Assembly (NCBI GenBank): GCA_945897655.1
Contig: CAMDHB010000108.1
Coordinates: forward strand, 1-9,636
Direction: 5' to 3'
Length of the DNA stretch: 9,636 nt
From: Pseudorhodobacter antarcticus
GTDB lineage: Bacteria > Pseudomonadota > Alphaproteobacteria > Rhodobacterales > Rhodobacteraceae
Made by a program: the position numbers and the translations under genes. Positions 1 through 6,422 of the stretch are shown piece by piece. Each line of letters starts with the position of its first letter. Within the stretch, counting starts at the first letter, position 1. A model generated the notes under the pieces. The model was not told where the DNA came from and made no database searches. It saw only the letters and a program-made list of their open reading frames with translations.

Positions 1-791
1 GAAAAGGCGGTGGCGTTGATGACGGCCTGATGGGGGTCTGCGCGCAGGGCAGCCGCGATGAACTCCACCGCACGGGCCGATTTCAGGGTGGGGGCGAACA
101 GGCCATAGGCGGCGAACCCGGCCTGTTGCAGGGCTGTGATCAGGGCATCGACGGTGTCGGTATCGGCAGAGGTCAGATAGGTGCGGTAGAAAACCACTGC
201 GACCCGAGGTCCCTGCCCTGCAAAGCCCGTCACCACGCCGCGACCGGGCAGATAGTATCCGCAATCAGGCACCATTTTTTCGCCCAAGACCGGCGGGGCA
301 TAAAGACCTCCGGCAAGGGCCAGTTGCGCGAGGGCGGCCTGCGCGGCTACGGCGCCACCGGCATCGCACAACTCGGCCAGACGGCGCAGAGTGGATTTGG
401 GCAAGGTCGAATAGCTGTCCAGAGTGGCATCGGGCCGCCCGTCACCGGGCAGCACGGCCAAGGCAATGCCGCGCCGCTGGGCAAGGTCGCGCAAGCTGGC
501 CAGACCGTAGGGCCAATAGGCCTCCCCCCCGATCAGGCGCACAAGGATCGCCTTGGCCTGTCCAAGGGTGCGGTCCACATAGGTGTCCACCGACAAAGGA
601 TGGCGCAGGGCGATGAGGTTGCACAGGCGCAAGCTGGGCAAAGTGCCCCTGCCCCGATGCCAGCCCGCCGCAAATGCCCCAAGGTCGCTGTCGGAAAAGG
701 ACAGCACAATCATTTCCGCCGGGTCCTGAGCGGGATCGAACGGCGTTGCCGTCTCTTCCAACCCATGCCTTTCGCGGAAAACGACGTGCAT
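1..791 (-). CDS. cobN: Cobaltochelatase subunit CobN (N-terminal part, cut by window edge)
   Basis: CobN is the large subunit of the ATP-dependent aerobic cobaltochelatase (CobN with CobS and CobT), which inserts cobalt into hydrogenobyrinic acid a,c-diamide in the cytoplasm. The minus-strand frame is open from an ATG at 791 to the left edge, giving about 263 residues of a family that is usually over 1,000 residues long. The N-terminus reads MHVVFRERHGLEE and is followed by a stretch with SLRLCNLIALRHPLSVDTYV and then AKAILVRLIGGEAYWPYG, which match the conserved CobN N-terminal region as I remember it. The ATG lies 3 bases after the cobW stop, so the gene is the third of a DUF1636-cobW-cobN operon and should share its riboswitch. 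Only a G-rich run inside the end of cobW is available as a ribosome binding site, which suggests translational coupling. The catalytic part is outside the window. MgH/BchH-type chelatase subunits are distant relatives, but the cob context favours CobN. Confidence 0.93.
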   Translation of the reverse strand, partial: MHVVFRERHGLEETATPFDPAQDPAEMIVLSFSDSDLGAFAAGWHRGRGTLPSLRLCNLIALRHPLSVDTYVDRTLGQAKAILVRLIGGEAYWPYGLASLRDLAQRRGIALAVLPGDGRPDATLDSYSTLPKSTLRRLAELCDAGGAVAAQAALAQLALAGGLYAPPVLGEKMVPDCGYYLPGRGVVTGFAGQGPRVAVVFYRTYLTSADTDTVDALITALQQAGFAAYGLFAPTLKSARAVEFIAAALRADPHQAVINATAF

Positions 792-794
792 GTC

Positions 795-1823
795 TCAGGC
801 CCCCAGAACCGCACGGATGGCGGCCTCGTCGACGTCGGCCTGTTCGGCGATGACCACCAGATGCGAGGTTCGGGGGGTGGAGCCCCAGGGCCGATCGTAT
901 TGCGTGCGCACACGGGTGCCCACGGCCTGCACCAGCATCCGCATGGGTTTGCCCGTGACAGCGACATAGCCCTTGACGCGCAGGATGTTCAGGTCGGTGG
1001 CCAGACGCTGGATTGCGGCGGTCAGGGTGGCGGGGTCGGTCACCTCGGGCAGGTCAATGGTGATCGAGTTGAAATCATCATGCTCATGCCCATCCTCACC
1101 GTCGTGATGGCTGGGGCGGGCGGCCAGATCATCCTCGGCGGCGGCGTTCAGGCCCAGGATCACGCGGGGGTCGATGACGCCTTCGGTCATCGTCAGGATC
1201 GGCAGGCGGCGGCCCTTTTCGGCCGCCTCAGCCTCAACCACGGCGCGGGCGGCGGCGATGCCAGCCTCGCCCGCGAGGTCAGCCTTGGTCAAAAGGACGA
1301 TATCGGCGCAGGCGATCTGGTCCTCGAACACCTCACCCAAGGGCGTGTCATGTTCGCCCGCGTCGATTTGCGCTTGGGTCAGTTCGCCCGCGAAATGGCC
1401 CGCTGCGACGGCTTCGGCATCGGCCAAAGTGATCACACCATCGACGGTGATCAGGGAGCGGATGCCCGGCCAGTCAAACGCCTTTAGCAGCGGTTTGGGC
1501 AAGGCCAAACCTGAGGTTTCGATCAGGATATGATCGGGGCGGTTGGGCAGGGCCAGCAAAGCCTCGATCGTCGGGATGAATTCATCCGCCACGGTGCAGC
1601 AGATGCAGCCGTTGGCCAGTTCGACGATGTTCTCAACCGGGCAGCTTTCATCGGCGCAGGATTTCAGGATGTCGCCATCGACCCCCACAGTGCCAAATTC
1701 ATTGACCAGAATGGCCAGCCGTTTGCCCTGCGGGTTGGCCATCAGATGCCGGATCAGCGTGGTCTTGCCCGAGCCTAGAAAGCCGGTGATCACAGTGACG
1801 GGGATTTTGGACAGGTCAGACAT
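795..1823 (-). CDS. cobW: CobW, cobalamin-cluster metallochaperone GTPase
   Basis: CobW belongs to the G3E (COG0523) family of P-loop GTPases that bind metal and deliver it to client enzymes; CobW is thought to supply cobalt for the CobNST chelatase. The 342-residue protein has a P-loop GFLGSGKTT at residues 14-22, the family metal site CICC at residues 73-76, a guanine-specificity motif TKAD in LLTKADL, and a histidine- and acid-rich linker (about residues 236-249, SHHDGEDGHEHDDF) before the CobW C-terminal domain. The start at 1823 (MSDLSKIPVTVITG) fits the family N-terminus; an in-frame ATG at 1853 lies 30 bases upstream, inside the preceding gene, and is less likely. The start overlaps the end of the DUF1636 gene by 8 bases, and the stop is 3 bases before cobN, so the three genes are almost certainly co-transcribed behind the cobalamin riboswitch. 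Zinc-chaperone members of the family are the main alternative; the neighbours make CobW much more likely. Confidence 0.95.
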   Translation of the reverse strand: MSDLSKIPVTVITGFLGSGKTTLIRHLMANPQGKRLAILVNEFGTVGVDGDILKSCADESCPVENIVELANGCICCTVADEFIPTIEALLALPNRPDHILIETSGLALPKPLLKAFDWPGIRSLITVDGVITLADAEAVAAGHFAGELTQAQIDAGEHDTPLGEVFEDQIACADIVLLTKADLAGEAGIAAARAVVEAEAAEKGRRLPILTMTEGVIDPRVILGLNAAAEDDLAARPSHHDGEDGHEHDDFNSITIDLPEVTDPATLTAAIQRLATDLNILRVKGYVAVTGKPMRMLVQAVGTRVRTQYDRPWGSTPRTSHLVVIAEQADVDEAAIRAVLGA

Positions 1824-2178
1824 GAGCGGCCTCCAACGGCGGAATACGGGCAAGGCTTTGCTTGCGGAAAATCACGGGGCGTTCGCGCCAAGGGACCAGA
1901 CCATCCGGCGCACGGGCATAGGCTTCGGCCCCCAGCAGGATGTCGGCAGCGTTACCGGCGGTCATGCGGCCATAGACATAGGACCAGCGGCCGGGGGCAG
2001 ACAGGGCGACAGCGGCGCCGGTGTTGCAGGCGGACAGGCAATCAACCTGAATGATCTCGACCCCCTCAGGCGCGGGCAAGGCGGCGATGGCGGCATACAG
2101 CTGTGCGCCCATGGGGGTTGCGCCCTCCTCGACAGGAAGCCCGGCCTTGCAAGTCATGCAGATATGAAGCCGTACCAT
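1816..2178 (-). CDS. DUF1636 family protein, putative [2Fe-2S] or metal-binding protein
   Basis: This is a 120-residue protein that I recognise as DUF1636 (predicted metal-binding, COG5469-like), a family with no assigned reaction that often sits in cobalamin clusters. Four cysteines are placed as C7-x2-C10 and C47-x3-C51 (motifs CMTCKAG and DCLSACNTGAAVAL), the spacing seen in thioredoxin-like [2Fe-2S] ferredoxins. No signal peptide or membrane segment is visible, so it should be cytoplasmic. The start at 2178 is chosen because GGAAGG lies 6 bases upstream; an in-frame ATG at 2199 would add seven residues but has no good ribosome binding site. It is the first gene after the cobalamin riboswitch and overlaps cobW by 8 bases, so it is expected to be made when B12 is scarce. 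A role in electron transfer or metal handling for cobalt insertion is my inference. The family assignment is fairly secure, the function is not. Confidence 0.85.
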   Translation of the reverse strand: MVRLHICMTCKAGLPVEEGATPMGAQLYAAIAALPAPEGVEIIQVDCLSACNTGAAVALSAPGRWSYVYGRMTAGNAADILLGAEAYARAPDGLVPWRERPVIFRKQSLARIPPLEAAHV

Positions 2179-2184
2179 CCAAAT

Positions 2185-2190
2185 CCTTCC
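2185..2190 (-). promoter_or_regulatory. Ribosome binding site of the DUF1636 gene
   Basis: GGAAGG reads on the minus strand 6 bases before the ATG at 2178. It decides that start over the upstream ATG at 2199. It lies about 80 bases past the riboswitch aptamer and is the likely target if the switch works by hiding the ribosome binding site. Confidence 0.6.
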
Positions 2191-2269
2191 AGATGCCACG
2201 GCAGGAGGTCAGCCCCAAAGGCAAACCCTAAACCCGCCGCGAAACACCCCGTCCGCCGTTCAGTCCCAA

Positions 2270-2443
2270 GTGCTGGCAGGTCTCCCGGCTTGCGGATTCT
2301 GGGTTTCCCCAACGGTCGCCCCCCTTCCCAGTTTGCACCAGTGGTTTGGACGACCTTTCCGGTCACGGTCGCGGGGGCGGCTGCGCTTGGGATGGTTCCC
2401 TGTCGCATTCCCTTTTAGCCTGTCGTAAAACAGGCACCAACAC
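2270..2443 (-). ncRNA. Cobalamin riboswitch (adenosylcobalamin aptamer)
   Basis: Reading the minus strand, the conserved blocks of the B12 aptamer appear in order: GGTGCC (2438-2433), a 6-bp stem GCCTGT/ACAGGC with its loop (2435-2418), TAAAAGGGAA (2417-2408), GCCGCCCCCGCGACCG (2381-2366), CCACTGG (2344-2338), CTGGGAAGG (2331-2323) and the B12 box AAGCCGGGAGACCTGCCAGC (2291-2272). The family binds adenosylcobalamin or related corrinoids and turns expression off. It lies in the leader of the minus-strand DUF1636-cobW-cobN operon. The expression platform would be 2269-2179; I see no hairpin with a T run there, so translational control is more likely than termination, though I could not resolve the switching helices. 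It points away from cobO and should not control that operon directly. Confidence 0.95.
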
Positions 2444-2478
2444 GCCCCCAACTGATGCAGGTTAGGGGTCATTGTCAA
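2444..2478 (-). promoter_or_regulatory. Possible promoter of the riboswitch-DUF1636-cobW-cobN transcript
   Basis: A perfect TTGACA (-35 type) reads on the minus strand at 2478-2473. Seventeen bases further on is only a poor -10 match (TCAGTT, 2455-2450), but transcription from there would begin close to 2443, right at the 5' end of the aptamer. The -35 box overlaps the plus-strand AAGGA that should serve cobO. Weak -10 boxes are common in high-GC alphaproteobacteria, so the call rests on the -35 box and its position. Confidence 0.4.
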
Positions 2479-2491
2479 GGATGAGAGCGCC

Positions 2492-3124
2492 ATGTCAGAC
2501 GGCATAACCGACACCACACCCGATCCCGACGCGCGCCACGCGGTCAAGATGGCCAAGAAGAAAGCCGCGCGGGACAAGATCATGGCGGGGAAATCGGGCG
2601 AAAAGGGGCTGATCATCGTCCATACCGGGGCCGGAAAGGGCAAGTCATCCTCCGGCTTTGGCATGATCCTGCGCTGTGTGGCCCATCAGATGCCCTGCGC
2701 CGTGGTGCAGTTCATCAAGGGCGCTTGGGATACCGGCGAGCGGCGGTTGTTGACCGAAAACTTCAGCGATCTGTGCCAATTCCATGCGATGGGAGAAGGC
2801 TTTACCTGGGAAACCCAAGACCGGGCCCGCGATGTGGCGGCGGCCGAGGCGGGCTGGGAAAAGGCCAAGGAGTTGATAAGAGACGAGCGTATCCGTATGG
2901 TTTTGCTGGATGAAATCAACATTGCGCTGCGCTATGATTATCTGAAGCTGGACGAAGTGCTGACCTTTCTGCGCGACGAAAAGCCCCCGCTGACCCATGT
3001 GGTCCTGACCGGGCGCAATGCCGCCGAGGGATTGATTGAAGCCGCTGATCTGGTGACCGAGATGACGCTGATCAAACATCCCTTCCGGTCGGGCATCAAG
3101 GCGCAGATCGGGGTCGAGTTTTGA
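2492..3124 (+). CDS. cobO: Cob(I)yrinic acid a,c-diamide adenosyltransferase CobO (BtuR/CobA type)
   Basis: CobO transfers the 5'-deoxyadenosyl group from ATP to the reduced cobalt of cobyrinic acid a,c-diamide (and to other corrinoids) in the cytoplasm. The 210-residue length is normal for the family. A basic N-terminal extension (about residues 15-35) precedes the P-loop TGAGKGKSS at residues 45-53, which is the form typical of CobO/BtuR; LLDEIN with D140 and E141 is the Walker B region, and the C-terminus HPFRSGIKAQIGVEF is the conserved family end. The ATG at 2492 has AAGGA about 10 bases upstream (2477-2481), somewhat far. It opens a plus-strand operon with the HAD gene and cobQ and diverges from the riboswitch-controlled operon. 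Its own promoter must lie in or next to the DNA encoding the aptamer; I could not identify it. Confidence 0.97.
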   Translation: MSDGITDTTPDPDARHAVKMAKKKAARDKIMAGKSGEKGLIIVHTGAGKGKSSSGFGMILRCVAHQMPCAVVQFIKGAWDTGERRLLTENFSDLCQFHAMGEGFTWETQDRARDVAAAEAGWEKAKELIRDERIRMVLLDEINIALRYDYLKLDEVLTFLRDEKPPLTHVVLTGRNAAEGLIEAADLVTEMTLIKHPFRSGIKAQIGVEF

Positions 3125-3723
3125 AGCTGATCGCCTGGGATTTCGATGGTGTCCTGAACCGGGGGCATCAAGGTGGGTTTTTCGGATGGCAGCAGACCTT
3201 TGAACAGGATCTGGGCGTGTCGGCCAAGGCCTTCACTGATTTCATCTTTACCGACAACAACTTTGGCACCGTCCTGACCGGTCAGCGCGATTTGCTGGAC
3301 CTGTTGTCTGCCTATGTCATCGCCCATGACGTGCCCCACAGCCCGCGTGCCGTGCTGGATTACTGGCTGACCAAGGATGCCAATGCTGATGAGCAGGTGC
3401 TGACTTGGGTGAAGTCCTGCCCCGTGCCCGGGGTGATTGCGACCAACAACGAAACCCACCGGGCTGATTTCATCTGGAACCATATGGGCTTTGCGCGGCA
3501 CCTGACGCGGATCTTCGCCTCTGGCCGGATGGGGGTCAAGAAACCGGATGCGGGGTTTTTTGAACAGATCGAGGAATGGTCGGGCCACGCGCCGAGGGAC
3601 ATCCTGCTGATTGATGATGCGGAAAAGAATATCGCCGCCGCTGCCGCCCGGGGCTGGCAGGTGTTCCATTTTACCGATGCCACCCGTGATGCGTTGCCCG
3701 AAGTTCTGGGCATAACCGCATGA
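3121..3723 (+). CDS. HAD-family hydrolase encoded between cobO and cobQ
   Basis: This is a 200-residue haloacid dehalogenase superfamily protein, most like the phosphatase-type subfamily IA. Motif I is WDFDGVLN with nucleophile D7 and acid/base D9, motif II is T108 in VIATNN, motif III is K141 in VKKPDAGFF, and motif IV is D165-D166 in LLIDDAEKN; all catalytic positions are present. An all-helical cap of roughly 80 residues lies between motifs I and II. It begins with TTG at 3121, overlapping the cobO stop by 4 bases, and its own stop overlaps the cobQ start by 4 bases, so the three genes look translationally coupled. No substrate can be read from the sequence. Its place suggests a phosphatase step linked to late cobalamin synthesis, such as nucleotide-loop or aminopropanol-phosphate intermediates, or house-cleaning of a by-product; this is inference. 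I know of no standard cob gene name for it. Confidence 0.9.
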   Translation: MKLIAWDFDGVLNRGHQGGFFGWQQTFEQDLGVSAKAFTDFIFTDNNFGTVLTGQRDLLDLLSAYVIAHDVPHSPRAVLDYWLTKDANADEQVLTWVKSCPVPGVIATNNETHRADFIWNHMGFARHLTRIFASGRMGVKKPDAGFFEQIEEWSGHAPRDILLIDDAEKNIAAAAARGWQVFHFTDATRDALPEVLGITA

Positions 3724-5162
3724 CAGCCCTGATGATTCAAGGAGCCGGGTCAAATGTCGGCAAGTCGATGATAGTGGCGGGCCTGTGCCGTGCCGCCCGT
3801 CTGCGCGGCCTGACCGTCGCCCCGTTCAAGCCGCAGAACATGTCAAACAACGCCGCCGTCACGGTGAATGGCGGCGAGATTGGCCGCGCGCAGGCCCTGC
3901 AGGCAATGGCCTGCGGGCTAGAGCCGCATACGGATATGAACCCGGTCCTACTGAAACCGGAGTCTGAAGTAGGGTCACAAGTCATCGTGCAGGGCAAACG
4001 CGTAGCCACAGTCAAGGCGCGCGACTATGCCGCGCTGAAACCGTCCCTGTTGGCCCCGGTTCTTGAAAGCTTTGGGCGGCTGAAGGCGACGCATGATCTG
4101 GTGATCGTCGAAGGGGCGGGATCGCCTGCCGAGGTGAACCTGCGCAAGGGTGACATAGCCAATATGGGCTTTGCACTGGCCGCTGGGGTGCCGGTGGTTC
4201 TGGTGGGCGATATCGACCGTGGCGGCGTGATTGCCCAGATGGTGGGCACCAAAGTGGTGCTGGACCCATATGACGAATCCCTGATAAAAGGCTTCATCAT
4301 CAACAAGTTCCGTGGCGATCCTAGACTGTTCGATGATGGTTACCGCATGATCGCGGATCATACCCATTGGCCGGGTTTTGGCGTTCTGCCGTATTTCTCC
4401 GACGCTTGGCGTCTGCCTGCGGAAGACGCGCTGGACATTGCTGTGTCAACCGGCACCGGCGTCAAGATCGCCTGCCTGACCCTGTCGCGCATTGCCAATT
4501 TCGATGATCTGGACCCGCTGAAATCGGAACCCGGGGTCCAGGTGGTGATGGTGCGGGCGGGTGAGCCTATCCCGGCCGATGCGGCCTTGGTCATCATCCC
4601 TGGAAGCAAATCGACACGCGGCGATCTGGCTTATCTGCGCGCCCAAGGTTGGGACATCGACCTTTTGGCCCACCACCGGCGCGGCGGACGTATCCTGGGA
4701 ATTTGTGGCGGATATCAGATGCTTGGGACGCTTGTTTCAGACCCCGAGGGGATCGAGGGGCCCGCAGGGCAGACCCCGGGGCTGGGCCTACTGGATGTCG
4801 CGACCACCATGACATCCGACAAACGCCTGACCCGGACCCATGCCATTCATGCCGCAACGGGACGTCCCATCACCGCCTATGAAATCCACATCGGCCGCAG
4901 CAACGGCCCCGATTGCGCCCGCCCCTTTGCGCATATCAACGGCCAGCCCGAAGGGGCGATGTCGGCGGATGGCCGCGTGATGGGCAGTTACCTGCATGGC
5001 ATGTTCAGCGACGATGCCTTTCGTGCGGCGTTTCTTTTGGACCTTGGGATCACCGCTCCCTTGCGCAACCATCGGTCCGAGGTTGAGGCAACGCTGGACG
5101 CCCTCGCCGCCCATCTGGAACGGCATCTGGATGTGGACGGGCTGTTGGCCCTCGCCTGTTAG
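3720..5162 (+). CDS. cobQ: Cobyric acid synthase CobQ (glutamine-hydrolysing)
   Basis: CobQ uses ATP and glutamine to amidate the b, d, e and g side chains of adenosylcobyrinic acid a,c-diamide, giving adenosylcobyric acid, in the cytoplasm. The 480-residue protein has the expected two domains: an N-terminal dethiobiotin synthetase-like ATPase with MIQGAGSNVGKS (residues 5-16) and EGAGSPAEVNLR, and a C-terminal class I glutamine amidotransferase domain with nucleophile C329 in GICGGYQMLG and catalytic H426 in SYLHGMF. The length and all key motifs fit an intact enzyme. The ATG at 3720 overlaps the stop of the HAD gene (ATGA), indicating coupled translation. At the other end its TAG overlaps the stop of the convergent cbiB by 4 bases. 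CobB/CbiA is the related a,c-diamide synthase; the N-terminal MIQGAGSNVGKS and overall form favour CobQ. Confidence 0.98.
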   Translation: MTALMIQGAGSNVGKSMIVAGLCRAARLRGLTVAPFKPQNMSNNAAVTVNGGEIGRAQALQAMACGLEPHTDMNPVLLKPESEVGSQVIVQGKRVATVKARDYAALKPSLLAPVLESFGRLKATHDLVIVEGAGSPAEVNLRKGDIANMGFALAAGVPVVLVGDIDRGGVIAQMVGTKVVLDPYDESLIKGFIINKFRGDPRLFDDGYRMIADHTHWPGFGVLPYFSDAWRLPAEDALDIAVSTGTGVKIACLTLSRIANFDDLDPLKSEPGVQVVMVRAGEPIPADAALVIIPGSKSTRGDLAYLRAQGWDIDLLAHHRRGGRILGICGGYQMLGTLVSDPEGIEGPAGQTPGLGLLDVATTMTSDKRLTRTHAIHAATGRPITAYEIHIGRSNGPDCARPFAHINGQPEGAMSADGRVMGSYLHGMFSDDAFRAAFLLDLGITAPLRNHRSEVEATLDALAAHLERHLDVDGLLALAC

Positions 5163-6109
5163 CTCCAGATCAGGCCCAGAACCACCAGCACGCCTGCCAG
5201 CAGGGTGATGGATTTCAAATACAGAACCAACCCCCGGCCCAGATCCATCGCCGATGGGTCAGGCGCGCCGTCATTGACCCAAGGCTCATTGGTCCGCTCG
5301 CCATCGTAAACCCGCGGCCCCGACAGCCGCACACCCAAGGCACCGGCCAAGGCTGCCTCGGGCCAACCGGCATTGGGCGAGCGGTGCTTGCCCGCATCGC
5401 GCAGCATGCAGTGCAGCGCAGCGCGCCAGTGCGGACCTGCAACGGCCACATAAAGCAGCCCGCTCAACCGCGCCGGGATCAGGTTGACCAGATCGTCCAA
5501 CCGCGCCGCTGCCCAGCCAAAGGCGGCATGGCGCGGGCTCAGATGGCCAATCATCGAATCCATCGTGTTGATCACTTTGTAAACCGCAATCCCCGGCAGG
5601 CCAAAGATCACACCCCAGAACAAAGGTGCCACCACCCCATCCGAGGTGCTTTCCCCCAGGCTTTCCAGCGCAGCCCGCGACACGCCCGCCTCATCCAGCG
5701 AGGCCGGATCGCGCCCGACGATCATGGAGACCGCTTGCCGTGCCCCGTCCAGATCGCCCCGGACCAAGGGCAGAACTACAGCGCGGACGTGGTCATGCAG
5801 TGACCGGGCCGCCACCAGGGGCCAGGCCAGAACCCCGGTCAACAGCGCGCCCAACCAGCCGCCGGGCAACAGCCAGACCAGCAGTGTGGACAGGCCCCAG
5901 ACAAGGGCGCAAAGCCCCAAGGTGACCAGAACACCCGCCAAACGGCGGATGATGTCGCGGTCCCCGTTGCGGTTGAACCGTCTGCCACAGGCGTCAATCA
6001 GCGACCCCATCCAGGTGATGGGATGCCCGATGCTGCTAAAAAGCGCATTTGGCCAGCCAATAACACCCTCAATCGCAAGGGCCAGAAACATCGCCGCAGC
6101 AAACACCAC
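5159..6109 (-). CDS. cbiB: Adenosylcobinamide-phosphate synthase CbiB/CobD
   Basis: This inner-membrane enzyme joins cobyric acid to (R)-1-amino-2-propanol or its phosphate, making adenosylcobinamide (phosphate), the substrate for lower-ligand attachment. It is called cobD in the Pseudomonas denitrificans naming and cbiB in Salmonella. The protein has 316 residues, the usual length, with several hydrophobic spans (about residues 2-20, 58-100 and the C-terminal 20 residues). The conserved segment GESTSDGVVAPLFWG begins near residue 152 and is followed by VINTMDSMIGH, both typical of CbiB. The start is taken as GTG at 6109; a second GTG at 6106 is equally possible with the G-rich AGGGGGTGA just upstream. 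An ATG at 6091 has no ribosome binding site. The gene faces cobQ tail to tail and is not in the cobO-cobQ operon. The threonine-phosphate decarboxylase gene often paired with it is not in the window. Confidence 0.96.
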   Translation of the reverse strand: MVFAAAMFLALAIEGVIGWPNALFSSIGHPITWMGSLIDACGRRFNRNGDRDIIRRLAGVLVTLGLCALVWGLSTLLVWLLPGGWLGALLTGVLAWPLVAARSLHDHVRAVVLPLVRGDLDGARQAVSMIVGRDPASLDEAGVSRAALESLGESTSDGVVAPLFWGVIFGLPGIAVYKVINTMDSMIGHLSPRHAAFGWAAARLDDLVNLIPARLSGLLYVAVAGPHWRAALHCMLRDAGKHRSPNAGWPEAALAGALGVRLSGPRVYDGERTNEPWVNDGAPDPSAMDLGRGLVLYLKSITLLAGVLVVLGLIWS

Positions 6110-6188
6110 TCACCCCCTGTTTTGGCCGGGTGATGGGCGATAATCCCGCGCGATGCAAGGTGTGTGGTTCAGCAGCTTCAGGGAAAAT

Positions 6189-6265
6189 TGGCGCACCCAG
6201 CACGATTCGAACGTGCGACCTCTGCCTTCGGAGGGCAGCACTCTATCCAGCTGAGCTATGGGTGC
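6189..6265 (-). tRNA. tRNA-Arg (anticodon CCG)
   Basis: The minus strand folds into a full 77-base cloverleaf. The 7-bp acceptor stem pairs GCACCCA (6265-6259) with TGGGTGC (6199-6193), followed by discriminator G and an encoded CCA (6191-6189). The anticodon stem CTGCC/GGCAG encloses the loop CTCCGAA, giving anticodon CCG for arginine codon CGG. The T arm contains GTTCGAATC. The gene points toward cbiB, 80 bases away, and diverges from the protease gene. I see no strong terminator after it. Confidence 0.97.
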
Positions 6266-6400
6266 CTGAGCGGTGATCTAGGGCATGGCTGGTCCCTGTG
6301 CAACCAAAAACGGCCCCTCCGCACAGGATTCACCACCTGTTTCAGTGAGCCTTGCCAAATCGGGTGTTTTTCCAATAGGTTGTGTGCAATAGCGTCGAAA

Positions 6401-6412
6401 CTGAAATTTCAG
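6401..6412. promoter_or_regulatory. Perfect 12-bp palindrome before the M10 protease gene
   Basis: CTGAAATTTCAG is a perfect inverted repeat ending 10 bases before the ATG at 6423 and running into the AGGGGA ribosome binding site (6411-6416). One half, TTTCAGT, recurs at 6340-6346. It could be an operator or could limit ribosome access, but no regulator is known from the sequence. Confidence 0.25.
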
Positions 6413-6422
6413 GGGACCATCA

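Noticed and set aside
30..1487. Long plus-strand open frame of 485 codons opposite cobN and cobW
   Set aside because: Its translation is low-complexity and glycine/glutamine-rich with no recognisable domain, and the opposite strand encodes clear CobN and CobW. High-GC codon bias explains it.
1543..2418. Plus-strand open frame of 291 codons opposite cobW, DUF1636 and the riboswitch
   Set aside because: It runs through three convincing minus-strand features, including an RNA aptamer, and has no domain-like sequence.
2938..3753. Minus-strand open frame of 271 codons opposite the HAD gene
   Set aside because: The plus strand carries CobO, HAD and CobQ motifs in a coupled operon; the antisense translation has no family features.
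6110..6188. Possible terminator or second RNA gene between tRNA-Arg and cbiB
   Set aside because: Only a GGG-N6-CCC pairing is visible, with no T run and no other structure that I could support.
6110..6422. tRNA-Arg gene as an integration site for a genomic island carrying the protease
   Set aside because: An island would normally join at the tRNA 3' end, which faces cbiB; no repeat of the tRNA 3' end, integrase or transposase is present, and the protease is on the 5' side.
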